31,124 nt of DNA, taken from the NCBI GenBank assembly GCA_900754285.1, contig CAAECB010000085.1, forward strand, positions 1 through 31,124, given 5' to 3'. The notes beneath the pieces were generated by a model, which did not search any database, was not told the DNA's origin, and saw only the letters and a list, made by a program, of their open reading frames with translations. A program made the position numbers and the translations under genes. Source of the DNA: Clostridia bacterium (lineage in GTDB: Bacteria; Bacillota; Clostridia; TANB77; CAG-508). Shown piece after piece: positions 1-6,089 of the stretch. How positions within the stretch are numbered: position 1 is the stretch's first letter; each line of letters begins with the position of its first letter.

Positions 1-45
1 AAGAGTAAATGTCCAAAATATTGTATTCATTATAAAATTTAACAT
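1..45 (-). CDS. N-terminus of an unidentified protein, cut by the left edge
   Basis: An ATG at 43-45 is preceded by a GGAG ribosome binding site six bases upstream and opens a frame that runs off the left edge. Only 15 residues are visible (MLNFIMNTIFWTFTL). They are hydrophobic, as in a signal anchor or the first membrane segment of a membrane protein. The gene lies beyond the terminator of the ribosomal cluster, in the same direction. Many Clostridia have the ECF transporter genes after rplQ, but this start does not look like EcfA. The function cannot be assigned. Confidence 0.45.
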   Translation of the reverse strand, partial: MLNFIMNTIFWTFTL

Positions 46-180
46 ATTAGCTCCATCCCTTCTAACAATATAATATTCATTTACTAATTTTTGGTTATAG
101 ATTTATTATTTTCCCTACAAATTTCTATACATTATTATCTTTTATATTCTAAAAAACTCCGTATAAGTTACTACTAAAAT

Positions 181-217
181 ATAAAAAAATAAAACTGAAA
201 ACTTATAAATTTTCAGC
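181..217 (-). terminator. Rho-independent terminator after rplQ
   Basis: On the minus strand a CTGAAAA/TTTTCAG stem (195-201 with 210-216, 8-nt loop) is followed by a T-rich tract with a run of seven T. It begins 16 bases after the rplQ stop and closes the adk-to-rplQ transcription unit. The stem is AT-rich but the T tract is strong. Confidence 0.75.
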
Positions 218-232
218 TCTATTTTAATAATA

Positions 233-760
233 TTAAACTAATTGTAATATAGCAACTTCTGCTCCGTCTCCTCTTCTTGGTCCAGCTTTTACTATTCTTG
301 TATATCCTCCTACATTGCTTCCAGCATATTTAGGTGCGATTTCATTAAATAATTTTGCTGGTACATCAATATTGTTTCCATCACTATCTTTTACTTTATT
401 TAATTTTCTCATCATTTTTCTTCTTGCATTTAATCTTGTTGGCATATCTTTTTGTCTTTTTTCTTTAACTTCTTCTTTAACAACTTTTAAATATTCGTTT
501 CCGTTTTTGCTTTTTACTAATTCTGTTACTTTATTTCCTTTTGAATCTAATTTTGCTTTTTTTATTGTTACTTCTACTTCTTCAAAGTTGTCTTTTTCTT
601 TTATTGCTAATGATATTAGACTATCTGCTATTGATTTAACTTCTTTAGCTCTTGGTAATGTTGTTTCAACTTTACCATATACTAACAAATCTGTTGTTAA
701 GTTTTTTAACATTGCCATTCTAATATCTGTTGTTCTTCCTAGCTTTCTATTTGTAGCCAA
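233..760 (-). CDS. rplQ: 50S ribosomal protein L17, long clostridial form
   Basis: bL17 of the large ribosomal subunit, near the peptide exit tunnel. The N-terminus (RKLGRTTDIRMAMLKNL) and the end (GGYTRIVKAGPRRGDGAE) are diagnostic. The protein is about 175 residues instead of the usual 115-130. The extra length is a charged segment between the two conserved halves, roughly residues 55-120, a form I know from Lachnospiraceae-like Clostridia. The likely start is TTG at 758-760, giving M-ATNRKLG. The in-frame GTG at 769 touches the AAGGAGG site with no spacing, while the TTG sits about nine bases downstream. It is last in the alpha operon, behind rpoA and just before a terminator. Confidence 0.96.
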   Translation of the reverse strand: MATNRKLGRTTDIRMAMLKNLTTDLLVYGKVETTLPRAKEVKSIADSLISLAIKEKDNFEEVEVTIKKAKLDSKGNKVTELVKSKNGNEYLKVVKEEVKEKRQKDMPTRLNARRKMMRKLNKVKDSDGNNIDVPAKLFNEIAPKYAGSNVGGYTRIVKAGPRRGDGAEVAILQLV

Positions 761-802
761 TTTGTTCACCCTCCTTGTTTTTTACAGTTTTATTTTACTT
801 TT

Positions 803-1750
803 TTATTCTTCTTCATGTGCAAAGTCTAAACCTAATGAATGTAGTTTTGCTGTTACTTCATCAAAAGATTTTTTACCTAAATTTCTTACCTTCATCATAT
901 CTGCTTCTGATTTATTTATTAAATCTTCAACAGTAGCAATTCCGGCTCTCTTTAAGCAGTTAAATGATCTTACTGATAATTCTAATTCTTCAATAGACAT
1001 TTCTAGCACTTTTTCTTTTTTAGCTTCTTCTTTTTCTATCATTACTTGTGTATTTTTAGTTTTTTCTGACAAGTCAATAAATAATTCTAAATGTCCTGTC
1101 ATTACTTTTGCAGCTAAACTTAATGCTTCATGAGCTTTTAAGCTTCCATCTGTCCATACTTCTATTACTAATTTATCATAATCTACCATTTGTCCTACTC
1201 TGGTATTTTCTACTTGATAGTTTACTTTTTTCACTGGTGTATATATTGAGTCTATTGGTAATACAGAGATATCTTGATCTGGTTTTTTGTTTTTCTCTGC
1301 TGAGTTGTATCCTCTTCCTTTATCAGCTGTCATTTCCATTTTTAAATGACCACCTTCAGATACTGTTGCTATATGTAATTCTGGATTTAATACTTCTACT
1401 GTTCCATCTGTTACTATATCTCCTGCAGTAACTTCTCCTTCTCCTTTGAAGTCGATTCTTAGTACTTTTTCGCCAATATCATCTGTTTTTAATCTAACAT
1501 TTTTTAAGTTTACGATTATTTCTGGCACATCTTCTACTACATTTGCAATTGTAGAAAATTCATGTAATACTCCATCAATTTTTACGCTTGTTATTGCACA
1601 TCCTGGAAGTGATGAAAGTAATATTCTTCTTAAAGAGTTCCCTATTGTTACTCCATAACCTCTTTCTAATGGTTCACATACAAATTTTGCATAATTATTT
1701 GTGTCATCAACCTCTAGACATTCAATATTTGGCTTTTCAAATTCTATCAT
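803..1750 (-). CDS. rpoA: DNA-directed RNA polymerase subunit alpha
   Basis: The alpha subunit, whose N-terminal domain dimerises to nucleate assembly of RNA polymerase. Its C-terminal domain contacts UP elements and activators. The 315 residues have the normal length and layout. The N-terminal domain covers about residues 1-230 (GYGVTIGNSLRRILLSSLPG near the start), followed by a lysine/glutamate-rich linker. The helix-hairpin-helix C-terminal domain runs from about 250 to the end (NCLKRAGIATVEDL, VRNLGKKSFDEV). ATG follows TAGGAGGTAAAA. It lies between rpsD and rplQ in the classical alpha operon order. Confidence 0.98.
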   Translation of the reverse strand: MIEFEKPNIECLEVDDTNNYAKFVCEPLERGYGVTIGNSLRRILLSSLPGCAITSVKIDGVLHEFSTIANVVEDVPEIIVNLKNVRLKTDDIGEKVLRIDFKGEGEVTAGDIVTDGTVEVLNPELHIATVSEGGHLKMEMTADKGRGYNSAEKNKKPDQDISVLPIDSIYTPVKKVNYQVENTRVGQMVDYDKLVIEVWTDGSLKAHEALSLAAKVMTGHLELFIDLSEKTKNTQVMIEKEEAKKEKVLEMSIEELELSVRSFNCLKRAGIATVEDLINKSEADMMKVRNLGKKSFDEVTAKLHSLGLDFAHEEE

Positions 1751-1863
1751 TTTTACCTCCTAATATGAGAACTTGCCTCTCACTTTTTTTAAAAACTTTC
1801 TCGGTTCTTCCAAGTAAAATTTCAAAGTTTTGATAAACCCTTTGCACTTACTTTTAAATACTA
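1751..1863. other. rpsD-rpoA spacer
   Basis: A 113-bp gap in the operon. On the minus strand it holds a small TGAGA/TCTCA hairpin (1766-1770 with 1778-1782) just upstream of the rpoA ribosome binding site. No clear terminator or sigma-A promoter was seen. Ribosomal and polymerase genes often need different expression levels here, so the hairpin may tune rpoA, but this is inference. Confidence 0.35.
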
Positions 1864-2490
1864 TTATTTTGAGTACAACTCTACTATTAGATGTTCTTCT
1901 ATTGGTAGATCTATATCTTCTCTGCTTGCTAATCTTACTACTTTACCGCTTAATTTTTCATTATCTTTTTCTAACCAAGCTGGTACTGGTCTTGCAGAAT
2001 TTTCTTCAACATTTGCTTTTATAGTAGCATTATCTTTTTTGATTTCTCTAACTGTAATAACGTCTCCAGCTTTTACTAAGTATGATGGTATATCTACTCT
2101 TTTACCATTTACTTCAAATTGTCCATGGTTTACAAATTGTCTAGCTTGTGCTCTTGAAGTTCCAAATCCTAATCTGTAAACAACATTATCTAATCTACTT
2201 TCTAATATTTGTAATAGGTTAGCACCTGTTACACCTTTTTTATTTGAAGCCATTGCGAAATATTTTCTAAATTGTTTTTCTCCGACTCCATAATATGATT
2301 TTGTTTTTTGTTTTTCTCTTAATTGTGTTCCATATTCAGATAATTTTGCTCTTTTTTGTCCATGTTGTCCTGGTGCATAATTTCTTCTAGAAATACTGCA
2401 CTTATCTGAATAACATCTTGACCCTTTTAAGAACAATTTTTGTCCTTCTCTACGACAAATACGGCATTGTTCATCTTTATATCTTGCCAT
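1864..2490 (-). CDS. rpsD: 30S ribosomal protein S4, zinc-binding form
   Basis: uS4 nucleates assembly of the 16S rRNA 5' domain. In several bacteria it also represses its own operon by binding an mRNA pseudoknot. The 208 residues contain an N-terminal zinc site (C9, C12, C26, C31), the RNYAPGQHGQ motif and the S4 RNA-binding domain (SRLDNVVYRLGFGTSRAQARQ). In Bacillus subtilis rpsD stands alone, but here it lies inside the alpha operon, as in Clostridia and E. coli. Candidate S4-responsive structure is described at 3724-3817, upstream of rpsM. Confidence 0.97.
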   Translation of the reverse strand: MARYKDEQCRICRREGQKLFLKGSRCYSDKCSISRRNYAPGQHGQKRAKLSEYGTQLREKQKTKSYYGVGEKQFRKYFAMASNKKGVTGANLLQILESRLDNVVYRLGFGTSRAQARQFVNHGQFEVNGKRVDIPSYLVKAGDVITVREIKKDNATIKANVEENSARPVPAWLEKDNEKLSGKVVRLASREDIDLPIEEHLIVELYSK

Positions 2491-2505
2491 TATATTTACT
2501 CCTTT

Positions 2506-2901
2506 CTATACACGTCTTCTTTTTGGTGGTCTACAACCATTATGTGGAATTGGTGTTACATCTTTGATACTACTTAATTCTAAACCTGCTGTTTGTAAAG
2601 CTCTTATTGCTGCTTCTCTTCCTGAACCTGGTCCTTTTACAAATACTTCTACAGTTTTTAATCCATGTTCCATAGCTGCTTTAGCTGCTGTTTCAGCAAC
2701 TTGTCCAGCTGCATATGGTGTGCTTTTTCTTGAACCTTTGAATCCTAATTCTCCAGCACTTCCCCATGAAATTGCATTTCCTTGTGTATCTGTAATTGTT
2801 ACTATTGTATTATTAAAGCTAGAGTGAATGTGTGCTGCACCTTTTTCTATGTTTTTTCTATTTCTTCTAGCTACTGGTTTTCTTGTTGTATTTTTAGCCA
2901 T
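2506..2901 (-). CDS. rpsK: 30S ribosomal protein S11
   Basis: uS11 of the small-subunit platform, near the decoding region and the Shine-Dalgarno helix. The 131 residues match the family length. Visible hallmarks are AHIHSSFNNTIVTITD, GFKGSRKSTPYAAGQ and the basic C-terminal tail CRPPKRRRV. ATG follows a GAAGGAGGG site. It is separated from rpsM by an unusual 373-bp gap full of palindromes, whereas these genes are normally almost touching. Confidence 0.97.
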   Translation of the reverse strand: MAKNTTRKPVARRNRKNIEKGAAHIHSSFNNTIVTITDTQGNAISWGSAGELGFKGSRKSTPYAAGQVAETAAKAAMEHGLKTVEVFVKGPGSGREAAIRALQTAGLELSSIKDVTPIPHNGCRPPKRRRV

Positions 2902-3061
2902 TTTCTAAAATTCCCTCCTTCATTTCTAATAAGGTTTTCTTTAATATTTTAAGCTTAAATATTTTAGAATTTTTTTATTCTAAAACTTCTTTTTATTTTG
3001 CAAATCTTAAAATTTAAATTTAAAATTATAATTCAAATCTAAAATTAATTAGAATTGGTAT
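2902..3061. other. AT-rich spacer upstream of rpsK with two small palindromes
   Basis: The part of the rpsM-rpsK gap nearest rpsK. It holds a perfect nine-base-pair hairpin, TTTTAGAAT/ATTCTAAAA with a six-T loop (2962-2970 and 2977-2985). Beside it is a near-palindrome around AAGCTT (about 2942-2962). The rest is simple A/T-rich sequence. No open frame with a ribosome binding site and no convincing promoter was seen. Confidence 0.5.
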
Positions 3062-3143
3062 ATTGTGCATTTTTGTGATTCTAAAAAAGCTGAGATTATA
3101 ATTTGTGTACATCGAAGTTTTTTAGAATTGCAAAATGTACAAT
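3062..3143. repeat. 82-bp imperfect palindrome between rpsM and rpsK
   Basis: Arms 3062-3088 and 3118-3143 pair over about 26 positions with one bulged T and a 29-nt centre. On the plus strand three pairs are G.T wobbles, which would be A.C mismatches on the ribosomal mRNA strand. The centre can continue the stem as CT-GA-GAT against ATC-GA-AG, which contains a tandem G.A mismatch. The left end (ATTGTGCATTTTT) recurs at the left end of the element at 8785-8905. It lies two bases from the larger palindrome at 3146-3274. Confidence 0.75.
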
Positions 3144-3145
3144 TT

Positions 3146-3274
3146 TTCAAATTGATTAAAATTATTAAGATGCGAATTTTTAATATTTATTACAAGGCGA
3201 AGCTATATATCTATATGCTGAGGTTTGTAATAAAAATTGAAAATTTGCAGATTAATGATTTTCATCGATTTGAA
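3146..3274. repeat. 129-bp long palindromic element, copy A, after rpsM
   Basis: A near full-length hairpin filling the gap right up to the rpsM stop codon. The outer arms 3146-3173 and 3247-3274 pair with one simple mismatch, two wobbles and a tandem G.A. The inner arms continue from 3171 to about 3197 and from about 3223 to 3249. The tip CGAAGC/GCTGAG (3198-3203, 3217-3222) again has a tandem G.A, a bulged T and a four-base loop. A 31-base block (3176-3206) matches copy B at 8785-8905 with one difference. No transposase gene is present, so it resembles a MITE, a REP-like element or a structured RNA. Confidence 0.8.
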
Positions 3275-3643
3275 TTATTTTTTGCTTTTGCTAACCAACT
3301 TTCTAGGACCTTTTCTTGTTCTAGCATTAGTTTTAGTTCTTTGTCCTCTTACAGGTAAACCTCTTCTATGTCTTAAACCTCTGTAGCAACCAATTTCTGT
3401 AAGTCTTTTAATATTAAGAGCAACTTCTCTTCTTAAGTCACCTTCAACATTGTATGATTCATCAATAATTTTTCTTATTGCATTTTCTTGTTCATCAGTT
3501 AAATCTTTTACTCTAGTATCTGGATTAATACCAGCTTTTGCTAGAATTTTTTGTGAACTTGATAATCCAATTCCGTAGATATATGTTAAACCTATTTCTA
3601 CTCTTTTTTCTTTAGGCAAGTCTACTCCTGCTATACGAGCCAT
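3275..3643 (-). CDS. rpsM: 30S ribosomal protein S13
   Basis: uS13 in the small-subunit head, contacting the P-site tRNA and the subunit bridges. The 122 residues begin MARIAGVDLPKEKRVEIGL, the family consensus. They include TYIYGIGLSSSQKIL and the basic tail RGQRTKTNARTRKGPRK. An upstream in-frame extension exists, but ATG at 3641-3643 follows TGGAGGTGC and matches the family start. It is the first gene of the classical alpha set, behind rpmJ, with a structured leader in between. Confidence 0.97.
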   Translation of the reverse strand: MARIAGVDLPKEKRVEIGLTYIYGIGLSSSQKILAKAGINPDTRVKDLTDEQENAIRKIIDESYNVEGDLRREVALNIKRLTEIGCYRGLRHRRGLPVRGQRTKTNARTRKGPRKLVSKSKK

Positions 3644-3723
3644 ATTTTTTTGCACCTCCAAATTTTTTCTTTTATTTATAGATTTTCTTCTTTCCTTTTT
3701 AATTGAAATGCACTGTTTTTGCG

Positions 3724-3817
3724 CAGCGGTTTTAAAAAGTTTTGAAGATATATATAAACACAAATTCGATATGTAAATCCTTTTGGGTTTCACAGCCGCT
3801 ACCTAATTTGTGTTATA
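3724..3817 (-). promoter_or_regulatory. Pseudoknot-capable leader upstream of rpsM
   Basis: The 192-nt gap between rpmJ and rpsM is too long for simple coupling. On the mRNA strand TATAACACAAATT (3805-3817) pairs with AATTTGTGTTTATA (3753-3766), a 13-pair stem with one bulge. Its loop contains TAGCGG (3796-3801). This can pair with CCGCTG (3724-3729) outside the stem, forming an H-type pseudoknot. The E. coli alpha operon leader upstream of rpsM is a pseudoknot bound by S4, and S4 is encoded two genes downstream here. The structure is seen; S4 control is inferred. Confidence 0.5.
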
Positions 3818-3835
3818 AACAAATTAAATTAAAAA

Positions 3836-3949
3836 CTATCCTTGTCTTTGTTTGTGTTTAGGGTTTTCGCATATAACTCTAATAACACCTTTTCTTTTTA
3901 TAATTTTGCATTTGTCACAAATTTTCTTTACTGATGGTCTTACTTTCAT
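3836..3949 (-). CDS. rpmJ: 50S ribosomal protein L36, zinc form
   Basis: bL36, the smallest large-subunit protein. The 37 residues read MKVRPSVKKICDKCKIIKRK, then GVIRVICENPKHKQRQG, ending in TAG. Zinc ligands C11, C14, C27 and H32 are all present, so this is the zinc-binding form. ATG follows an AGGAGGTGCCAAA site. Order infA-rpmJ-rpsM is standard. Confidence 0.97.
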   Translation of the reverse strand: MKVRPSVKKICDKCKIIKRKGVIRVICENPKHKQRQG

Positions 3950-4022
3950 TTTGGCACCTCCTTAAAATTTTTAGTGTTAAACACCTTGTATATTTTATTT
4001 GGGTTAATTTTTAACTAAATAA

Positions 4023-4241
4023 CTATTTTGCTCTCCATGTGATGCGACCTTTTGTCAAGTCATATGGTGATAATTCTACTTTAACTTTATCTCCTGGTAA
4101 TATTTTGATATAATTCATTCTTAGTTTTCCAGAAATATGTGCTAATATTTGATGCCCATTTTCTAGTTCCACTTTAAAGTTTGTATTTGGTAAAGCTTCT
4201 ACAACTGTTCCCTCTACCTCTATAACATCTTCTTTTGCCAT
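4023..4241 (-). CDS. infA: Translation initiation factor IF-1
   Basis: IF-1 occupies the A site of the 30S subunit during initiation. The 72-residue protein starts MAKEDVIEVEGTVVEALPN and is a single OB-fold (HQILAHISGKLRMNYIKILPGDKVKVELSPYDL). A second ATG lies three bases upstream at 4244. I chose 4241 because MAKED is the family start, and either is compatible with the GAGGAGGG site. A perfect 11-base-pair hairpin stands just upstream. Confidence 0.97.
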   Translation of the reverse strand: MAKEDVIEVEGTVVEALPNTNFKVELENGHQILAHISGKLRMNYIKILPGDKVKVELSPYDLTKGRITWRAK

Positions 4242-4267
4242 CATTTTCCCTCCTCACAAAGAGCATT

Positions 4268-4293
4268 TATGCAAAATATTCCTATTTTGCATA
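4268..4293 (-). promoter_or_regulatory. Perfect 11-bp hairpin with GGAA tetraloop upstream of infA
   Basis: On the minus strand TATGCAAAATA and TATTTTGCATA form a perfect stem closed by GGAA, which fits the GNRA tetraloop pattern. It lies between the map stop and the infA ribosome binding site, about 20 bases from the latter. No T tract follows, so it is not a terminator. A processing or stabilising mRNA structure, or a protein-binding palindrome, are the options. Confidence 0.55.
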
Positions 4294-4318
4294 TTAACTA
4301 CTTAATTTTACACCATTT

Positions 4319-5089
4319 TTATAGAATTGTCAATATTTTTGGCTCTTTTTCTGTAATTAAAATTGTATTTTCATAATGAGCTGCCAAACTACCATCTTCT
4401 GTGATTATTGTCCAACCATCATCTAGTTCTAAAATATTAGGTTTACCTTGGATAACCATAGGTTCAATTGCTAGAGTCATACCAGGTTCAATTTTCATGC
4501 CTCTACCTGCTTTGCCATAGTTTGGAATTCCTGGGTCTTCATGCATTTCTCTACCAATACCATGTCCCTGAAATTCTCTTACTACAGAATATCCTTGACT
4601 ACGAACATACTCACCTATTGCATGTGATATATCCCCTATTCTATATCCAGGTTTTGCAAATTTTATTCCTTCAAAAAATGCTTGTTTAGTAACATCTACT
4701 AGCCTTTGAGCTTCTTTTGATGCTTTTCCTACTATAAAAGTTCTTGCTGCATCTCCATTAAAACCATCTTTTAAAGCAACTGTATCAATACTAACAACAT
4801 CTCCATCTTTTATTATTCTATTTTTTGAAGGTATTCCATGTATTACTTCATCATTTATTGATATACATATAGATGCTGGAAATTTAGGTACTCCTCTTAT
4901 TCCTGAGTCATATCCTTTTTCTGCTGGCACAGCACCCAAACTTCTCATTGTTTTTTCTGCTAATTGATCTAATTCAAATGTTGTCATTCCTGGTTTTATT
5001 TCTTTTTCCAATTTTTCATATGTTAAAGCTACTACTTTACATGCTTCTTTCATCAATTCTATTTCTCTTTTTGATTTTATTGTTACCAT
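4319..5089 (-). CDS. map: Methionine aminopeptidase, type I
   Basis: Removes the initiator methionine from nascent proteins whose second residue is small. The 256 residues carry the full dinuclear metal site of the family: D102 (SIDTVALKDG), D113 (FNGDAAR), H176 (GHGIG), E209 (IEPM) and E240 (YENT). H84 (VIHGIP) is the conserved substrate histidine. There is no N-terminal zinc-finger extension. ATG follows GGAAGAGACC. It lies between adk and infA, the usual Firmicutes order. Confidence 0.97.
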   Translation of the reverse strand: MVTIKSKREIELMKEACKVVALTYEKLEKEIKPGMTTFELDQLAEKTMRSLGAVPAEKGYDSGIRGVPKFPASICISINDEVIHGIPSKNRIIKDGDVVSIDTVALKDGFNGDAARTFIVGKASKEAQRLVDVTKQAFFEGIKFAKPGYRIGDISHAIGEYVRSQGYSVVREFQGHGIGREMHEDPGIPNYGKAGRGMKIEPGMTLAIEPMVIQGKPNILELDDGWTIITEDGSLAAHYENTILITEKEPKILTIL

Positions 5090-5172
5090 TTATGGTCTCT
5101 TCCTTTCTATATTTCAAAGCAATTTTTGTAATTGTTTTAAGCTTTTTTACACATTATTATTAAGTGAATAAT

Positions 5173-5835
5173 CTATTTTTTTATTTCTTCAATTATTTCA
5201 TCTGCTACTTGTTTTCCCAAATGATTATTTTCCTTTGTTACATTTTCTGTTCTTAGTATTCCTTTTTTCTCATAATATTCTACTAATGGGCTTGTTTGCT
5301 CAGTATATGATTTTATTCTTGCTTTTACTGTTTCTTCATTGTCATCTTTTCTTTGAACTAACTTACTTCCACATTTATCACATATTCCTTCTTCTTTTGG
5401 TGGATTCATTACAATATTGTAGATTGTTTTACATTCAGGATTTGAACATATTCTTCTATTTACTATTCTTTCTATTATTTCCTCTTCTGGTGTTACTAAA
5501 TTTAATACCATATCTATTTTTTTATTTTTCTCTTCTAATATTTTATCAAGTGCTTTTGCTTGTTCCAATGTTCTTGGAAATCCATCTAATATTATTCCGT
5601 TCTCTACATCTTTTTCTTCTAATCTATTTTTTACAATTTTTATTGTTACTTCATCTGGTACTAATTGTCCTTTTGATATATAACTTTCTGCTATTTTTCC
5701 TATTTCTGTTCCTTCTTGCATATTTTTTCTAAATATGTCTCCTGTTGATACTTGTTTTATTCCGATTCCTTTTTCTAACATTCCTGCCACTGTTCCTTTT
5801 CCAGTTCCTGGCGCTCCTAACATTATTATTATCAT
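5173..5835 (-). CDS. adk: Adenylate kinase, zinc-LID form
   Basis: Catalyses ATP + AMP to 2 ADP. The P-loop GAPGTGKGT is near the N-terminus and is followed by STGDIFRKN and DGFPRTLEQA. The LID has four cysteines (CSNPEC and CDKC) forming the zinc knuckle of Gram-positive Adk. Of three close ATGs (5841, 5835, 5823), 5835 is preferred. It has AAGGAG eight bases upstream and gives 220 residues starting MIIIMLGAPG. This is the first gene of a transcription unit with its own promoter at 5871-5899, separated from secY by a terminator-like hairpin. Confidence 0.96.
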   Translation of the reverse strand: MIIIMLGAPGTGKGTVAGMLEKGIGIKQVSTGDIFRKNMQEGTEIGKIAESYISKGQLVPDEVTIKIVKNRLEEKDVENGIILDGFPRTLEQAKALDKILEEKNKKIDMVLNLVTPEEEIIERIVNRRICSNPECKTIYNIVMNPPKEEGICDKCGSKLVQRKDDNEETVKARIKSYTEQTSPLVEYYEKKGILRTENVTKENNHLGKQVADEIIEEIKK

Positions 5836-5870
5836 CCTCATCTCTCCTTATCTCTTGATTTTACTAACCT

Positions 5871-5899
5871 ATTTTACTACAAAGCCATAGAAAAATCAA
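5871..5899 (-). promoter_or_regulatory. Sigma-A promoter for adk-map-infA-alpha operon
   Basis: On the minus strand TTGATT (5894-5899) and TAAAAT (5871-5876) are separated by exactly 17 bases. Transcription would start near 5864, about 30 bases before the adk ATG. The match is 4/6 and 5/6 to consensus. It explains how adk and downstream genes are expressed past the terminator after secY. Confidence 0.65.
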
Positions 5900-5968
5900 G
5901 TAATTTATACATTTTCAATATGCTTTAACTTCTTTTTTATAACTATACGTCTGTTTTTTTGTATTTTT

Positions 5969-5995
5969 TTACATTTTTCGTACGTAAAAATGTAA
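5969..5995. repeat. 10-bp inverted repeat in the secY-adk gap
   Basis: TTACATTTTT and AAAAATGTAA are separated by CGTACGT, which itself contains the palindrome CGTACG. Neither strand has a T tract directly after the stem. It is not an obvious terminator, and it lies about 70 bases upstream of the adk -35 box. An operator or DNA-binding site is possible. Confidence 0.45.
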
Positions 5996-6046
5996 TTTAT
6001 AACACTTTTTATATTATAGGAAGTTTGTAGAAGTTTCTTATAATAT

Positions 6047-6083
6047 AAAAAAATACCATACCTTATATGATATAGTATTTTTT
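6047..6083 (-). terminator. Terminator after secY
   Basis: On the minus strand AAAAATACTATA pairs with TATGGTATTTTT (12 pairs including one G.U, 10-nt loop) and runs into seven T. It starts seven bases after the secY stop. A second hairpin, ATATTATA/TATAATAT (6011-6018, 6039-6046), follows immediately. Together they probably end or attenuate the S10-spc transcript. The stem is AT-rich, so read-through is possible. Confidence 0.6.
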
Positions 6084-6089
6084 ATAATT

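Noticed and set aside
315..1133. Long plus-strand frame antisense to rplQ and rpoA
   Set aside because: It is the reverse-frame shadow of two certain genes in AT-rich DNA, hydrophobic because of T-rich codons. Other plus-strand frames across the window were rejected for the same reason.
3062..3274. CRISPR-like repeat array
   Set aside because: The elements are palindromes of different sequence, not regular direct repeats with unique spacers, and no cas gene is present.
3644..3793. N-terminal extension of S13
   Set aside because: The frame is open upstream, but the family start MARIAGVDLP has a clear TGGAGGTG site and the extension covers a structured leader.
4268..4293. Terminator before infA
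   Set aside because: The stem is perfect but no T tract follows on either strand.
5979..5985. Recombination core in CGTACGT
   Set aside because: No integrase gene or duplicated attachment sequence is visible; a simple inverted repeat is sufficient.
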